Source: Robiginitalea sp. (GTDB taxonomy: Bacteria; Bacteroidota; Bacteroidia; Flavobacteriales; Flavobacteriaceae). Taken from it: a stretch of DNA of 64,000 nt. The DNA lies in NCBI GenBank assembly GCA_024642005.1, contig JAHECA010000003.1, positions 62,001 through 126,000 of the forward strand, in the 5' to 3' direction. Made by a program: the position numbers and the translations under genes. Below, piece by piece: positions 27,087-36,340 of the stretch (the first letter of the stretch is position 1; each line of letters starts with the position of its first letter). The notes beneath the pieces are model-generated. The model saw nothing but the letters and a program-made list of their open reading frames with translations. It did not search any database and had not been told where the DNA came from.

Positions 27087-28280
27087 TTAGATAACCCCGA
27101 GTTCCCGGCCTACTTCGCGGAATGCGCCCAGGGCTTTATCAAGGTGTTCAGGCTGGTGGGCGGCCGAGAGTTGCACCCGTATCCTGGCCTTCCCCTGTGG
27201 CACTACCGGATAGAAGAATCCAATCACGTAAATCCCCTTCTCCAAAAGGCGGGCTGCCATCTTCTGGGCGAGCTTGGCATCGTACAGCATTACGGGCACA
27301 ATGGCCGAATCTCCATCAACTATGTCGAACCCGGCTTCTTTAATTCCTTTTTTGAAATAGGCGGTATTGGCGTCGAGCTTTTTCTTGAGTGACCTATCGC
27401 GCCCCAGGATATCAAAAACCTTGATCGAGGCGCCGACAATGGCAGGCGCCAGGCTGTTCGAGAACAGGTAGGGCCGCGAGCGCTGCCGCAACATTTCAAT
27501 GATTTCCTTCTTGCCGGTTGTGTAACCGCCCATGGCCCCTCCCAGGGCCTTGCCCAGGGTTCCCGTGATGATGTCTACCCGGCCCAGGACCCCTTTTTCT
27601 TCAATGGTCCCTATGCCCGTTTCGCCTATAAACCCTGCAGCGTGGCACTCGTCGATCATGACCAGGGCATCGTGGGCCTCGGCCAAATCGCAGATCTGGT
27701 CGAGGGGGGCAACCAGGCCGTCCATGGAAAAAACCCCGTCGGTTACGATGAGCTTAAAGCGGGAACCATCTGCCTGGGCCTGCTTCAGCTGGGTTTCCAG
27801 GTCCTGCATGTCGCCATTGGCGTATCGGTAGCGCTTCGCCTTGCACAACCGCACCCCGTCAATAATGGAGGCGTGGTTAAGCGCGTCTGAAATGATGGCG
27901 TCTTCGGGCCCCAGCAAGGGTTCAAATACCCCTCCGTTGGCATCAAAGGCAGCCGCGTACAAAATGGTGTCTTCGGTTCCGTAAAACCGGGCAATGGTGT
28001 GCTCCAGCTCTTTATGGATGTCTTGGGTGCCGCAGATAAAGCGCACTGACGACATGCCAAAGCCATGGCTGTCCAGGGTGTCTTTAGCCGCCTGTATTAC
28101 TTCGGGATGGGAAGACAGGCCCAGGTAATTGTTTGCGCAGAAGTTGAGTACCTGCTGCCCAGTCGAAATTTGGATGACCGGCCCCTGTGGCGAGGTAATG
28201 ATCCGCTCTTCCTTGAACAACCCGGCTTCGCGGATGGCTTGCAATTCGTTTTCCAGATAAGACTTAATGGCTCCGTACAT
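27087..28280 (-). CDS. kbl: Glycine C-acetyltransferase (2-amino-3-ketobutyrate CoA ligase)
   Basis: PLP enzyme that converts 2-amino-3-ketobutyrate and CoA to glycine and acetyl-CoA in threonine breakdown. The 397-aa protein has the alpha-oxoamine synthase motifs [40 protein letters not shown] and the PLP lysine in [14 protein letters not shown]. It follows the AddA-like gene with a 4-nt gap. The usual partner, threonine dehydrogenase, is not in the window. Confidence 0.94.
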   Translation of the reverse strand: MYGAIKSYLENELQAIREAGLFKEERIITSPQGPVIQISTGQQVLNFCANNYLGLSSHPEVIQAAKDTLDSHGFGMSSVRFICGTQDIHKELEHTIARFYGTEDTILYAAAFDANGGVFEPLLGPEDAIISDALNHASIIDGVRLCKAKRYRYANGDMQDLETQLKQAQADGSRFKLIVTDGVFSMDGLVAPLDQICDLAEAHDALVMIDECHAAGFIGETGIGTIEEKGVLGRVDIITGTLGKALGGAMGGYTTGKKEIIEMLRQRSRPYLFSNSLAPAIVGASIKVFDILGRDRSLKKKLDANTAYFKKGIKEAGFDIVDGDSAIVPVMLYDAKLAQKMAARLLEKGIYVIGFFYPVVPQGKARIRVQLSAAHQPEHLDKALGAFREVGRELGVI

Positions 28281-28284
28281 AGTT

Positions 28285-31200
28285 TTAGATACATTCAGGG
28301 GTTATAACATCATCCGATATGTAGACCAGGATGGATTGCTTCACTGCAAAACCCATAGCCGAGAGGGTGTTTGCATACTGTTGCAATTGGTTGCGGTCTT
28401 CCGTTTTTGGCTTCCCGGTCTTGTAATCGATCAGGGCCGCTTCTCCCCCGCAGATTACCAGCCGGTCGGGCCTCAAAAGTAGGCCATTTTTGGCAAAAAT
28501 GTCCTTCTCGTTGTAGACCTGCCATCCGGGGGTGTAATAGGGGCTCAGCAGGGGGTGTTCCACCAGCCGTCGACACAGGTTTTCAAAGCCGTTGCGCTGT
28601 GAAACCGACAAGAGCCCCTCGGCCAAAAGCTGCCCTGCTGCGGCCCCTATATCGGCAGCGCTATGGATCAGGCTGAGGCCGTAGTGCAGAAAGGTGCCGT
28701 ATTGCCGGGCGGCTTCCTGGCGGGTGTCCCAGAGGGCGCTGGCCCGCGTCACAATATGCATCGGGAGGCGGTCCTGGGCAGTATACCCGAACGCCACCTT
28801 TTTTCGGACCGGCCTTTCCCGGGTTTCGGGGGAAGGTTTGAGACTTCCGAAGCGGTAGTGTCTTTCCCCTTCTTTCCAAAGCCCCTTTTCGCGCAAAAAG
28901 GCGGCGTACAGGCCCGCATAACTAGTGGGGGAATCACCTTTGCGCGGGGCTTCCTCCCGGCTGATCACGAAAAGGGCCTCCACGGCCCGGGTATGGGCCA
29001 CATACAGGACATTAAAGGCATCCAGCTCGAGCTTTTCCCGATCGTTCCTGAAGATTTCGGCTTCCCCGGGGCCATAGTCCTCTACCTCTTTTTTCTTGTT
29101 TACCTGCAGGAATGGGAATCCGCAATAGTCTTCTGCCTCCACGGGAACCCACAGTTTGGCCTGAAGCTCGTGGTGGATTGGCGTGTGGGCAAAGGGAAAA
29201 ATAACCACAGGGAATTCCAGCCCTTTTGCCTTGTGGATGGTCATTAGCCGCACTGCCGGCAGGTCGTCCGGCGCTGAGAGACTTAGCTTATCCTGCTTCT
29301 GTTCCCAGTAATCGAGGAATGTCCCGATGGTGCCATCGCTGGAAAGGCCAACTTCCAGGGCCTGGTCTAACAGGAAAATCAGATAGGCGTCAGATTCGGC
29401 TTTCAGGTCGAATTGCCGTATGGCGAATTCCAGGATGTCGTATACCGGGCTTCGGGATATCAGGGAGGCAGTAAACCTGTAGGTTTCGGACAGGAGTTTC
29501 TCCAACCCGTACAGGTGGCCTGCGATCCAGCTGTGCGCGTCAGGACCTGCAGGGGCCAGGTACTCGAGAATCCCGAAACGATGGTTAAGGTCGTCGGGCA
29601 GGTTCAGGTGCCTGAGCAACGATATCAGAAAGCGCACTGCGGGGTGATTTTTCAGTAAAAGGGTTTCCGATGAAACCACGGGAATGCCGGCCTTCATCAG
29701 GTAGTCAGATACCAGAACCCCTTCCCGCCGCGTACGGGTAAGTATGCACAGGGCGTCGTGGGAATACCCGGCTGTTTCAAGTTCCCTGACCAGCTCCAGG
29801 CACCGCTCCAGATAGGCCGTTTCTGTATCGTCTGTTATGGCGGGTAAAAATTCGAGACTCACCAGCCCCGATTCGCGGGAGTCGGGTTCCTGCCGGTTTC
29901 CTTTCTGGAAAAGGGTGCGGTACACTTCACTCCCCAGGTGCCTGCTCGCAAAGCTGAAAAAGGCGTTGTTGAATTCGATGACGGTTTCCCGGCTCCTGAA
30001 ATTGACCGGCAGGTCGTTAATGACCGGGGGGAAAACGAAGGGCCCCGGCCCGTCCAGTAAGTCCAGCAGTTGCTCGGCGTTCCCGCCGCGCCACCGGTAG
30101 ATGGCCTGCTTGGCGTCGCCCACCAGGATCACCGAGCCCCGTCTGCCTTGCTGGTCTTCACTTTCCAGGGCATTTCCCACAAGCGGGATCAGGTTCTGCC
30201 ACTGCAGTCCGGAAGTGTCCTGGAACTCGTCGATGAAATAGTGCCGGTACTTTTCGCCCAGGCGTTCGTAAATGTAGGGGACGGGTTGGGAGGCCAGTTC
30301 GCGGGCAATGATGGAGTTAAAGCGGGCGAGTGGCAGCAGGCTGTCTTCGCGCTGGATGCGCTCCAGCTCCCCTTCCAGCAGGCCGAGCACCGTGAAGGGC
30401 ACCAGGTTCGTGCCCGCATTAACCAGGAAGTTCCTCCTGTTTACCAGCCCGCGAATTTGCGTGAAACCCCTGCTGAATTCGGGCAAAAGGGCGTCCAGGA
30501 GTTGTTTTTTGGCTTCCGGGGTTTTGGCCGAATACAGGCTCTCTTCCCCAAAGCGCTGTTTCCAGGCGGCCTCGAAATTCTGATCGAACTGGCCCCCGGC
30601 CAACTTCTGCAGAAAATCAGGGAAGGATCCGCGTTTAAAATCGAGCCGTTCCAGGCCTTCATTTTCGATGCGTCGCAGCAAAACCCCGGCTAGGCGCCCA
30701 AGGTCCTTTTCACAATGGCGCAGCTGTTGCTGCAACCGCCCCCTCAGGTCTTTGAAATCGGCCATTCCTTTGCCCTTGAACCCGGCCAGGAAGGGGAACT
30801 GGTTCTCGTCGAACAGCAATTTTCCGGTCTCCAGCAAATCCCTGCTGATATCCCAGCTCCTGTCTTCGGCCGATTTTTCCAGCGCAAAGTCGATGAGTAC
30901 GCGGGTGAGCTCCTGCTCCTCCCCGGCCTTCTGAATCAGGGCGTCCACGGCCCGTTGCAACAGGCTGTCGGTATCGAGCACCACTTCGAAATGGGGAGGG
31001 AGGTCCAGGTCCTGTGCAAAAGTGCGCAGAATCCGGTGATTGAATTTGTCGATGGTCGAAACATCGAAAAACGCATAGTTGTGGAGGATTTCCTGCAATA
31101 CCCGGGCCGAGCGGGTCCGCAGCGACATAAAGTCTGTTTCGGTTGCCTGCTGGACAGCGCAGAACAGGTGTGAGCGACTCGATTCGTCTGGGGTCCTGGC

Positions 31201-31410
31201 GAATTCAGTGAGTTTGGAAAGGATGCGCTGCTTGAGCTCGGCAACCGCCTTGTTGGTAAAGGTAATGGCCAGAATCTCCCGGAAGGCCTGCCCGGCCCCG
31301 GGAGTAAGCAGCAAGATGAGGTATTCCCGGGTCAGGGTGTAGGTCTTCCCGGAGCCTGCCGAGGCATCGTAAATCCGAAAAGGGCTTTCTGCCGCGTTCA
31401 TCCCTTGCAA
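28285..31410 (-). CDS. AddA-like UvrD-family helicase with C-terminal nuclease
   Basis: A protein of 1041 aa predicted to unwind and degrade double-stranded DNA ends. The superfamily 1 motifs are complete: Walker A ASAGSGKT (residues 16-23), [33 protein letters not shown], the UvrD motif [16 protein letters not shown] and [15 protein letters not shown]. The last ~150 residues hold a PD-(D/E)XK nuclease with RPDRLV and [11 protein letters not shown]. The helicase-plus-nuclease architecture fits AddA. kbl follows in the same transcription unit. Confidence 0.88.
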   Translation of the reverse strand: MQGMNAAESPFRIYDASAGSGKTYTLTREYLILLLTPGAGQAFREILAITFTNKAVAELKQRILSKLTEFARTPDESSRSHLFCAVQQATETDFMSLRTRSARVLQEILHNYAFFDVSTIDKFNHRILRTFAQDLDLPPHFEVVLDTDSLLQRAVDALIQKAGEEQELTRVLIDFALEKSAEDRSWDISRDLLETGKLLFDENQFPFLAGFKGKGMADFKDLRGRLQQQLRHCEKDLGRLAGVLLRRIENEGLERLDFKRGSFPDFLQKLAGGQFDQNFEAAWKQRFGEESLYSAKTPEAKKQLLDALLPEFSRGFTQIRGLVNRRNFLVNAGTNLVPFTVLGLLEGELERIQREDSLLPLARFNSIIARELASQPVPYIYERLGEKYRHYFIDEFQDTSGLQWQNLIPLVGNALESEDQQGRRGSVILVGDAKQAIYRWRGGNAEQLLDLLDGPGPFVFPPVINDLPVNFRSRETVIEFNNAFFSFASRHLGSEVYRTLFQKGNRQEPDSRESGLVSLEFLPAITDDTETAYLERCLELVRELETAGYSHDALCILTRTRREGVLVSDYLMKAGIPVVSSETLLLKNHPAVRFLISLLRHLNLPDDLNHRFGILEYLAPAGPDAHSWIAGHLYGLEKLLSETYRFTASLISRSPVYDILEFAIRQFDLKAESDAYLIFLLDQALEVGLSSDGTIGTFLDYWEQKQDKLSLSAPDDLPAVRLMTIHKAKGLEFPVVIFPFAHTPIHHELQAKLWVPVEAEDYCGFPFLQVNKKKEVEDYGPGEAEIFRNDREKLELDAFNVLYVAHTRAVEALFVISREEAPRKGDSPTSYAGLYAAFLREKGLWKEGERHYRFGSLKPSPETRERPVRKKVAFGYTAQDRLPMHIVTRASALWDTRQEAARQYGTFLHYGLSLIHSAADIGAAAGQLLAEGLLSVSQRNGFENLCRRLVEHPLLSPYYTPGWQVYNEKDIFAKNGLLLRPDRLVICGGEAALIDYKTGKPKTEDRNQLQQYANTLSAMGFAVKQSILVYISDDVITPECI

Positions 31411-31470
31411 AGTACGGAATCTCCACAGGTTCTTAACAAATAATTAGAGGTCAGTGATTGTTAAAATCCG

Positions 31471-31478
31471 TAGTTTTG
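31471..31478 (+). promoter_or_regulatory. Putative -7 promoter box of sod
   Basis: TAGTTTTG lies 35 nt before the sod ATG, matching TAnnTTTG. The -33 position reads GGT instead of TTG. Confidence 0.4.
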
Positions 31479-31513
31479 AAGAACTGCAATAGTAACCTTA
31501 AACCTGAATTCAC

Positions 31514-32122
31514 ATGTCTTTTCAACTGCCGAATCTACCCTATGCATACGATGCCCTGGAGCCGCACATCGATGCCCGCACCATGGAGATACACTATACC
31601 AAACACCACAATGGGTACCTCACCAAATTGAACGCAGCCATCGAAGGAACCGACCTGGCCGGCAAGTCGATTGAGGCCATCCTGAAGGGGATGGACATGA
31701 ATAATGCCGCCCTGAGAAACAACGGTGGCGGGTATTACAACCACTGCCTTTTCTGGGAAGCCATGTCTCCCAAGGGGGGCGGGGAACCTGCCGGCGACCT
31801 GGCAGCAGCCATTTCAGGCAAATTCGGATCGTTTGCCGGGTTCCGGGACGCCTTCAGCAATGCGGCCGCCAGCCGTTTCGGGTCTGGATGGGCCTGGTTG
31901 TGCGTTCACCCCGGGGGCAAGGTGGAAATCTGTTCAACGGCTAACCAGGACAATACGCTGATGCCCGGCATCGGCTGCGGGGGCCACCCCATCCTGGGTC
32001 TCGACGTATGGGAACACGCCTATTACCTGCACTACCAAAACCGGAGGCCCGATTACATCGACGCCTTCTACAATGTCATAAACTGGGGGCAGGTAGCGGC
32101 CGAATATGAGGCTCACAAATAG
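31514..32122 (+). CDS. Superoxide dismutase, Fe/Mn type
   Basis: Dismutates superoxide in the cytoplasm. 202 aa. Metal ligands are H27 (MEIHYTKHH), H76 (YYNHCLFW), D163 and H167 (LDVWEHAYY), all present. A second-sphere GGG/YNH stretch (NNGGGYYNH) and the absence of a Gln in the usual Fe-type position near residue 70 lean toward the Mn or cambialistic type, but this is not certain. Monocistronic, with a strong terminator and divergent from addA-like gene. Confidence 0.95.
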   Translation: MSFQLPNLPYAYDALEPHIDARTMEIHYTKHHNGYLTKLNAAIEGTDLAGKSIEAILKGMDMNNAALRNNGGGYYNHCLFWEAMSPKGGGEPAGDLAAAISGKFGSFAGFRDAFSNAAASRFGSGWAWLCVHPGGKVEICSTANQDNTLMPGIGCGGHPILGLDVWEHAYYLHYQNRRPDYIDAFYNVINWGQVAAEYEAHK

Positions 32123-32140
32123 GCTTCGAAAACCAGCAAT

Positions 32141-32174
32141 AAAATGCCCCGGTCTGTTGGCCGGGGTTTTTTTA
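32141..32174 (+). terminator. Intrinsic terminator of sod
   Basis: GCCCCGG and CCGGGG arms around a short loop followed by seven T residues, 19 nt after the sod stop codon. Confidence 0.8.
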
Positions 32175-32187
32175 TGTCTGGTATTCA

Positions 32188-32261
32188 ATAGAAAAGGGCA
32201 GAGAAACCTCCGCCCTTTTCATCCCAAATCTTACCATAAACTTAACCTACTTATGCTATGG
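32188..32261 (-). ncRNA. Small RNA-like unit 1 (core plus terminator)
   Basis: Predicted RNA of about 74 nt on the minus strand. It begins with a 39-nt core (32261-32223) starting CCATAGCATAAG and ending AAGATTTGGG. The core runs into a terminator hairpin GGGC-GAG/CTC-GCCC with flanking A and T runs (32192-32219). A full promoter precedes it. The core differs from units 2 and 3 by one base. I see no plausible protein; the in-frame ATG in the core reads through the hairpin. Function unknown. Confidence 0.55.
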
Positions 32262-32266
32262 CACGA

Positions 32267-32296
32267 CCAAAGTACTGGGTTTAAGAGAAATGACAA
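32267..32296 (-). promoter_or_regulatory. Promoter of small RNA unit 1
   Basis: Minus strand TTG (32296-32294), 19 nt, TACTTTGG (32274-32267), ending 5 nt before the conserved core. Confidence 0.6.
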
Positions 32297-32372
32297 AGGA
32301 TTTTTAACACTTTTTCGGAAAGGGGGCTTGAGAGCAGTCTGAATTGCCTGCTCATTCAGGGCGGAAGGCAGC

Positions 32373-32445
32373 AAATAAAAAGGCAAGGTTTGCACCTTGC
32401 CTTTTCCCCAAATCTTACCATGAACTTAACCTACTTATGCTATGG
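32373..32445 (-). ncRNA. Small RNA-like unit 2 (core plus terminator)
   Basis: Predicted RNA of about 73 nt. The same 39-nt core (32445-32407) is followed by an unrelated terminator hairpin AAGGCAAGG/CCTTGCCTT with a 6-nt loop and a T run (32377-32405). Promoter upstream with exactly the same geometry as unit 1. The stretch 32297-32372 between units 1 and 2 shows nothing else. Confidence 0.55.
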
Positions 32446-32450
32446 TCTTC

Positions 32451-32480
32451 CAAAAGTACAGGGGCACTTGAAAAGGGCAA
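32451..32480 (-). promoter_or_regulatory. Promoter of small RNA unit 2
   Basis: Minus strand TTG (32480-32478), 19 nt, TACTTTTG (32458-32451): an exact consensus, with a 5-nt gap to the core. Confidence 0.65.
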
Positions 32481-32588
32481 AAGCATTTGGATAAACGTCG
32501 CTTAATTCCGTTGAAATACGCGGTTGGGCAGAACTTCCTACAAAATGAAGGGATGGGAGGTTGTAAGGGGGGGGTGGCAATGGTGGTG

Positions 32589-32663
32589 AAAATAAAAAAG
32601 GTGGAGAAACTCCACCTTTTTTGCCCCAAATCTTACCATGAACTTAACCTACTTATGCTATGG
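32589..32663 (-). ncRNA. Small RNA-like unit 3 (core plus terminator)
   Basis: Predicted RNA of about 75 nt. Core at 32663-32625, identical to unit 2, followed by GGTGGAG/CTCCACC hairpin with a 3-nt loop and TTTTTTATTTT (32594-32622). Its -7 box is TACTTTAG (32677-32670), but no TTG lies at -33, so it may be weaker. The stretch 32481-32588 between units 2 and 3 shows nothing else. Confidence 0.5.
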
Positions 32664-32669
32664 CGAAAA

Positions 32670-32677
32670 CTAAAGTA
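32670..32677 (-). promoter_or_regulatory. Putative -7 box of small RNA unit 3
   Basis: Minus strand TACTTTAG, one base off TAnnTTTG, 6 nt before the core. The expected -33 position reads CGA. Confidence 0.4.
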
Positions 32678-32769
32678 GCAGGGTTCCCGGCCGAAGTCGG
32701 ATAAATCCGATGAAAAGCACAAATTGTCGACAAAGCGCATCTTTGTCGTGTCGTTCATCGATATTTTGC

Positions 32770-34668
32770 TCAATAGGCCCTTTCGTTCCGGCCCTCGTAA
32801 AAATTGACGAATGCCCGGTTTACCACCCGAATGCCCCCGGGGGTCGGGTAGTTACCGGTAAAGTACCAGTCACCCAAATTTTTAGGGCAGGCCTGGTGCA
32901 GGTTTTCAATGGTCTGATACAGGATAACCACTTCAGATCGGATATCTGGCGGGGCCAGCAATTCGGCAATTTTTCGGGAGATTTCATCGGCCGTAAATGG
33001 CGCGTAGAAGGCTTTCACATGGTTTACATCCGGCGCTTCTGGTTTGGCGAGCTGCGCCTTGCATTTTTCGTATATCTCGTCGACAAGGTCGGTGGTGCCC
33101 CGCTCCCTGTGCAGGGCCAGGGCGGCACGGAATGCGATAAAATCTTCCAGCTTCGCCATGTCGATGCCGTAACAGTCGGGATATCTGATCTGCGGAGCCG
33201 ATGAAATGACGATGATCTTTTTGGGGTGCAAACGATCCAGGATGCGCAGGATGCTCTTTTTAAGGGTTGTGCCCCGTACAATGCTGTCGTCGATAATGGC
33301 CAGGTAGTCCCCCGGGCTTACCGATCCATAGGAGATGTCGTAAACGTGGGCCACCAGATCGTCGCGGCTGCTGTCTTGGGTAATAAAGGTGCGCAGCTTT
33401 GCGTCTTTAATGGCAACCTTCTCGATGCGGGGGCGCACTTCCAGGATTTTTTGCAGCTCTTCCGGGTCAGGATGACTGCCCAGGGCGAGTATCTGTTCCC
33501 CTTTTTTGGCGTTCAGGTAATTCTGTGCCTCCCGAAGCATCCCCAGGAAGGAGGTCTCGGCGGTATTCGGGATATAGGAAAAAACGGTGTCCTTGATGTT
33601 GTGGTCTATCGCTTCCAGTATCTGGGGAAACAGCAGGCGTCCCAATTCTTTCCTTTCCTGGTAGATTTCCTGGTCGTTCCCGCGCGAAAAATAGATCCGC
33701 TCGAACGAGCAGGCCTGGCGCTCTCCCGGTTTCTGAATTTTCCGGATACGCATTTCCCCGTCGTTCTTGATAATGATTGCATGGCCGGGGGGCAACTCCT
33801 GCACCGAATCAAAGGTGGTGTTGAAAACGGTTTGGATGGCGGGCCTTTCCGAAGCCACCACCACAACTTCTTCATCTTTGTAATAATAGGCCGGCCTGAT
33901 GCCGTTCGGGTCTCGCAGCACAAAAGCATCGCCATGGCCGAGCATGCCCGCCATGGCGTATCCGCCGTCCCAGTTTTTGGACGATTGCCTCAGGATTTTG
34001 GTCACGTTCAGGCGTTCGGCTATCAGGGGCGAGGCCTCGCGCTTGTTGAACCCTTCCTTTTTGATGTCTTTGTAGAGCTTGGCCACGGCGTCGTCCAGAA
34101 AGTGCCCGATTTTCTCCATTACGGTAATGGTGTCGGCCATTTCCTTGGGGTGTTGGCCAATTTGCACCAGATTGTCAAACAATTCCTTTACGTTGGTCAT
34201 GTTGAAGTTCCCGGCCACGATCAGGTTGCGGTGCATCCAGTTGTTCTGCCTGAGAAAGGGGTGGACGTTTTCAATGCTGTTTTTCCCAAAGGTGCCGTAA
34301 CGCACATGGCCGAGGAGCAGTTCACCCACATAGGGGATGTTGCGCTTTTGCCAGGCCACGTTGCCCGCCTGCTCGGGGTGTTCCTTCAGTGCCGCATTGA
34401 TACGGTCGTTAATGCGGTCGAAAATATCCTGAATGGGCTGCGATTCGATGGAGCGCACCCGGCTCATGTAGCGTTCGCCGGGCTGCATATCGAGTTTGAT
34501 GCTGGCGAAACCGGCCCCGTCCTGCCCCCGGTTGTGCTGTTTCTCCATCATCAGGTACATCTTGTTTACCCCGTAGAAGGCCGAGCCGTACTTTTGCTGG
34601 TAGTATTCCAGGGGTTTCAGAAGTCGAATCAGGGAGATTCCGCATTCGTGTTTGATAGCATCGCTCAT
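32770..34668 (-). CDS. purF: Amidophosphoribosyltransferase, long Bacteroidetes type
   Basis: First committed step of purine synthesis: PRPP plus glutamine to phosphoribosylamine. 632 aa, longer than the usual ~470-500. The N-terminal nucleophile would be C9 (MSDAIKHECGISLIRL), so an 8-residue propeptide would have to be removed, or the protein is not processed. Glutaminase motifs include GHVRYGTFG and RDPNGIRPAYY. The PRPP loop is IIDDSIVRGTT near residue 464. The extra length is in inserts in the glutaminase part (near 180-230) and at the C terminus. purN is nearby but not in the same run. Confidence 0.9.
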   Translation of the reverse strand: MSDAIKHECGISLIRLLKPLEYYQQKYGSAFYGVNKMYLMMEKQHNRGQDGAGFASIKLDMQPGERYMSRVRSIESQPIQDIFDRINDRINAALKEHPEQAGNVAWQKRNIPYVGELLLGHVRYGTFGKNSIENVHPFLRQNNWMHRNLIVAGNFNMTNVKELFDNLVQIGQHPKEMADTITVMEKIGHFLDDAVAKLYKDIKKEGFNKREASPLIAERLNVTKILRQSSKNWDGGYAMAGMLGHGDAFVLRDPNGIRPAYYYKDEEVVVVASERPAIQTVFNTTFDSVQELPPGHAIIIKNDGEMRIRKIQKPGERQACSFERIYFSRGNDQEIYQERKELGRLLFPQILEAIDHNIKDTVFSYIPNTAETSFLGMLREAQNYLNAKKGEQILALGSHPDPEELQKILEVRPRIEKVAIKDAKLRTFITQDSSRDDLVAHVYDISYGSVSPGDYLAIIDDSIVRGTTLKKSILRILDRLHPKKIIVISSAPQIRYPDCYGIDMAKLEDFIAFRAALALHRERGTTDLVDEIYEKCKAQLAKPEAPDVNHVKAFYAPFTADEISRKIAELLAPPDIRSEVVILYQTIENLHQACPKNLGDWYFTGNYPTPGGIRVVNRAFVNFYEGRNERAY

Positions 34669-34680
34669 ACCGGCAAAATT

Positions 34681-34703
34681 AAAAAAAGCCCTTTAGGCGG
34701 GCA
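34681..34703 (-). terminator. Weak terminator between the PfkB kinase gene and purF
   Basis: Minus strand GCCC...GGGC 4-bp stem followed by seven T residues, next to the stop codon of the kinase gene. The stem is short, so the call is weak. Confidence 0.35.
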
Positions 34704-35630
34704 TTATTTCATTTCAATGTCGAACTGGGTCAACTCTCTGAATTGCGCCAGCCGCGCATTAATTTCCAGCTCTTTCAGATCGAGCAACCGCTCGGTGCCG
34801 AATCGTTCCACGCAAAAGGAGGCAAGGTTCGACCCGTGGATGACGGCATTTTTCAGGTTGCTGAAAGAGATATTTTCGGTTTCTGCAAGATACCCCGAAA
34901 AACCACCGGCGAAGGAATCGCCTGCCCCGGTAGGGTCAAAGATATCTTCCAGGGGAAGGGCCGGGGCAAAAAAGATGCGGTCTTCGTGGAAGAGCAGGGC
35001 TCCGTTTTCCCCTTTTTTGATCACCACATAATCGGGGCCCATGGCGCTGATCATGGAGGCTGCCTTCACCAGGGAGTACTGCCCGCTAAGCTGCCGGGCT
35101 TCCTCGTCATTGATCACGATTACGTCAATTTCCCTGATTACTTCCAACAAGGAGTCCCAGGTGTGGTTCATCCAGTAATTCATGGTGTCGAGCACAATAA
35201 GTTTGGGCCGTTTCTCCATTTGCCTGATTACGTCCAGCTGTATTTCAGGGTGCAGGTTGCCGAGCATCAGCAGGTCGGCATCGAGGTAGGCCCTGGGCAC
35301 CACCGGCTTGAAATCGGCCAGCACATTCAATTCGGTGGCCAGGGTATCGCGGCGGTTCAGGTCGTTGTGGTAGCGTCCTTTCCAGAAGAAGGTTTTTGCG
35401 CCCCCCACCACTTCGAGGCCCGAAATATCAATGCCTTTATCCCGGAATAATTCGAGGTATGCGGCCGGAAAGTCGTCGCCCACCACAGAAACGATGGCGG
35501 CGTCAGTTTTAAAATAGGAAGCGGCCAGGCCAATAAAAGTGGCTGCCCCGCCCAGAATCTTGTCGGTTTTTCCAAAAGGGGTTTCGATAGCGTCGAAGGC
35601 GACCGTGCCAACAATCAATAATTTCCCCAT
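34704..35630 (-). CDS. PfkB family sugar/nucleoside kinase
   Basis: ATP-dependent kinase of 308 aa. The ribokinase-fold motifs are KILGGAATFIGLAASYF near residue 25 and the catalytic DPTGAGDSFAGGF near 240, with the anion hole and Asp base in it. Its start GTVAFDAIETPFGKTDKI is typical of a branch annotated only as sugar kinase. The substrate is not predictable. It is downstream of the RNase H gene and upstream of purF, with its own -7 box. Confidence 0.92.
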   Translation of the reverse strand: MGKLLIVGTVAFDAIETPFGKTDKILGGAATFIGLAASYFKTDAAIVSVVGDDFPAAYLELFRDKGIDISGLEVVGGAKTFFWKGRYHNDLNRRDTLATELNVLADFKPVVPRAYLDADLLMLGNLHPEIQLDVIRQMEKRPKLIVLDTMNYWMNHTWDSLLEVIREIDVIVINDEEARQLSGQYSLVKAASMISAMGPDYVVIKKGENGALLFHEDRIFFAPALPLEDIFDPTGAGDSFAGGFSGYLAETENISFSNLKNAVIHGSNLASFCVERFGTERLLDLKELEINARLAQFRELTQFDIEMK

Positions 35631-35649
35631 GGGGTCCTGAAATTTGCTG

Positions 35650-35657
35650 CAAATATA
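35650..35657 (-). promoter_or_regulatory. Putative -7 promoter box of PfkB kinase gene
   Basis: Minus strand TATATTTG, 19 nt before the ATG. No TTG at -33. Confidence 0.42.
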
Positions 35658-35704
35658 CGTTTTTGTACGACGTCAGCCGGGGTGCGTTTTTAGCAATCTG
35701 CCAC

Positions 35705-36340
35705 TTATTTGCGGCCGAAGTCTGCCGGGATCTCGCCCCATGCTTTGGTCTCCCATTTTACAACCCGCGTGGCATATGTATGCTCGTGAAGCCATGCTTC
35801 CGCCCTGCCAATCATTTCGAAAAGCGGTTTGTTCGCCTCTGTTTCGGCCAGTTTGGTGTTGCAGTGCTTTTTCCTGACCCAGCCGATGGCGATGCGCGAA
35901 TCGGAATAGATAAACCGATCACTCTTGTTCTTTTTTAAAAAGGCCAGACCGTGCACAATGGCCAGGAATTCCCCTATGTTGTTGGTGCCCTCTTCAAAAG
36001 GACCCTGGTGAAACAGCCGCTTGCCTGTTCGGGTGTCGACGCCCTGGTATTCCATTTTCCCCGGGTTGCCGCTGGAGGCGGCGTCTACTGCAATGGAGTT
36101 GTAATTGGGGGTGCCGATTTTCGCCAGAGCCCCCGGGCTCATTTCACGGCCTTTTTTCTTGACAGCCACGGCGGCAAAATAGCTCGACCCGAAGGCTTTT
36201 TCGGCCGCCTCGGCGGCAGGGAACCCCATATACTGGGCTCCCGGAAAACCTTCTATCTGCCTTTTACAGGCATCCCAACCTTTGTAGACTCCGGGTTTCT
36301 TGCCTTTCCAGACCACGTAGAACCGGTTTTTTTCAGCCAT
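35705..36340 (-). CDS. rnhA: Ribonuclease HI with N-terminal viroplasmin (hybrid-binding) domain
   Basis: Degrades RNA in RNA-DNA hybrids. 211 aa. The N-terminal hybrid-binding domain is VVWKGKKPGVYKGWDACKRQ and continues AQYMGFPAAEAAEKAF. The RNase H domain keeps its acidic residues in AVDAASSGNPG, NNIGEFLAIVHGL and FIYSDSRIAIGWV. Its start overlaps the end of purN by 8 nt, so the two are cotranscribed. Confidence 0.93.
   Translation of the reverse strand: MAEKNRFYVVWKGKKPGVYKGWDACKRQIEGFPGAQYMGFPAAEAAEKAFGSSYFAAVAVKKKGREMSPGALAKIGTPNYNSIAVDAASSGNPGKMEYQGVDTRTGKRLFHQGPFEEGTNNIGEFLAIVHGLAFLKKNKSDRFIYSDSRIAIGWVRKKHCNTKLAETEANKPLFEMIGRAEAWLHEHTYATRVVKWETKAWGEIPADFGRK

Noticed and set aside
32223-32663. 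Possible CRISPR array
   Set aside because: Only three repeats, irregular 183-218 nt spacing, and promoter and terminator elements attached to each.
34674-34681. TAATTTTG box before purF
   Set aside because: It is only 5 nt from the purF ATG and lies in a terminator T run, so it may be chance.
33226-35031. 601-codon plus-strand open frame antisense to purF and the PfkB gene
   Set aside because: It lies opposite two clearly identified genes, lacks family motifs, and is an expected shadow in GC-rich coding DNA.
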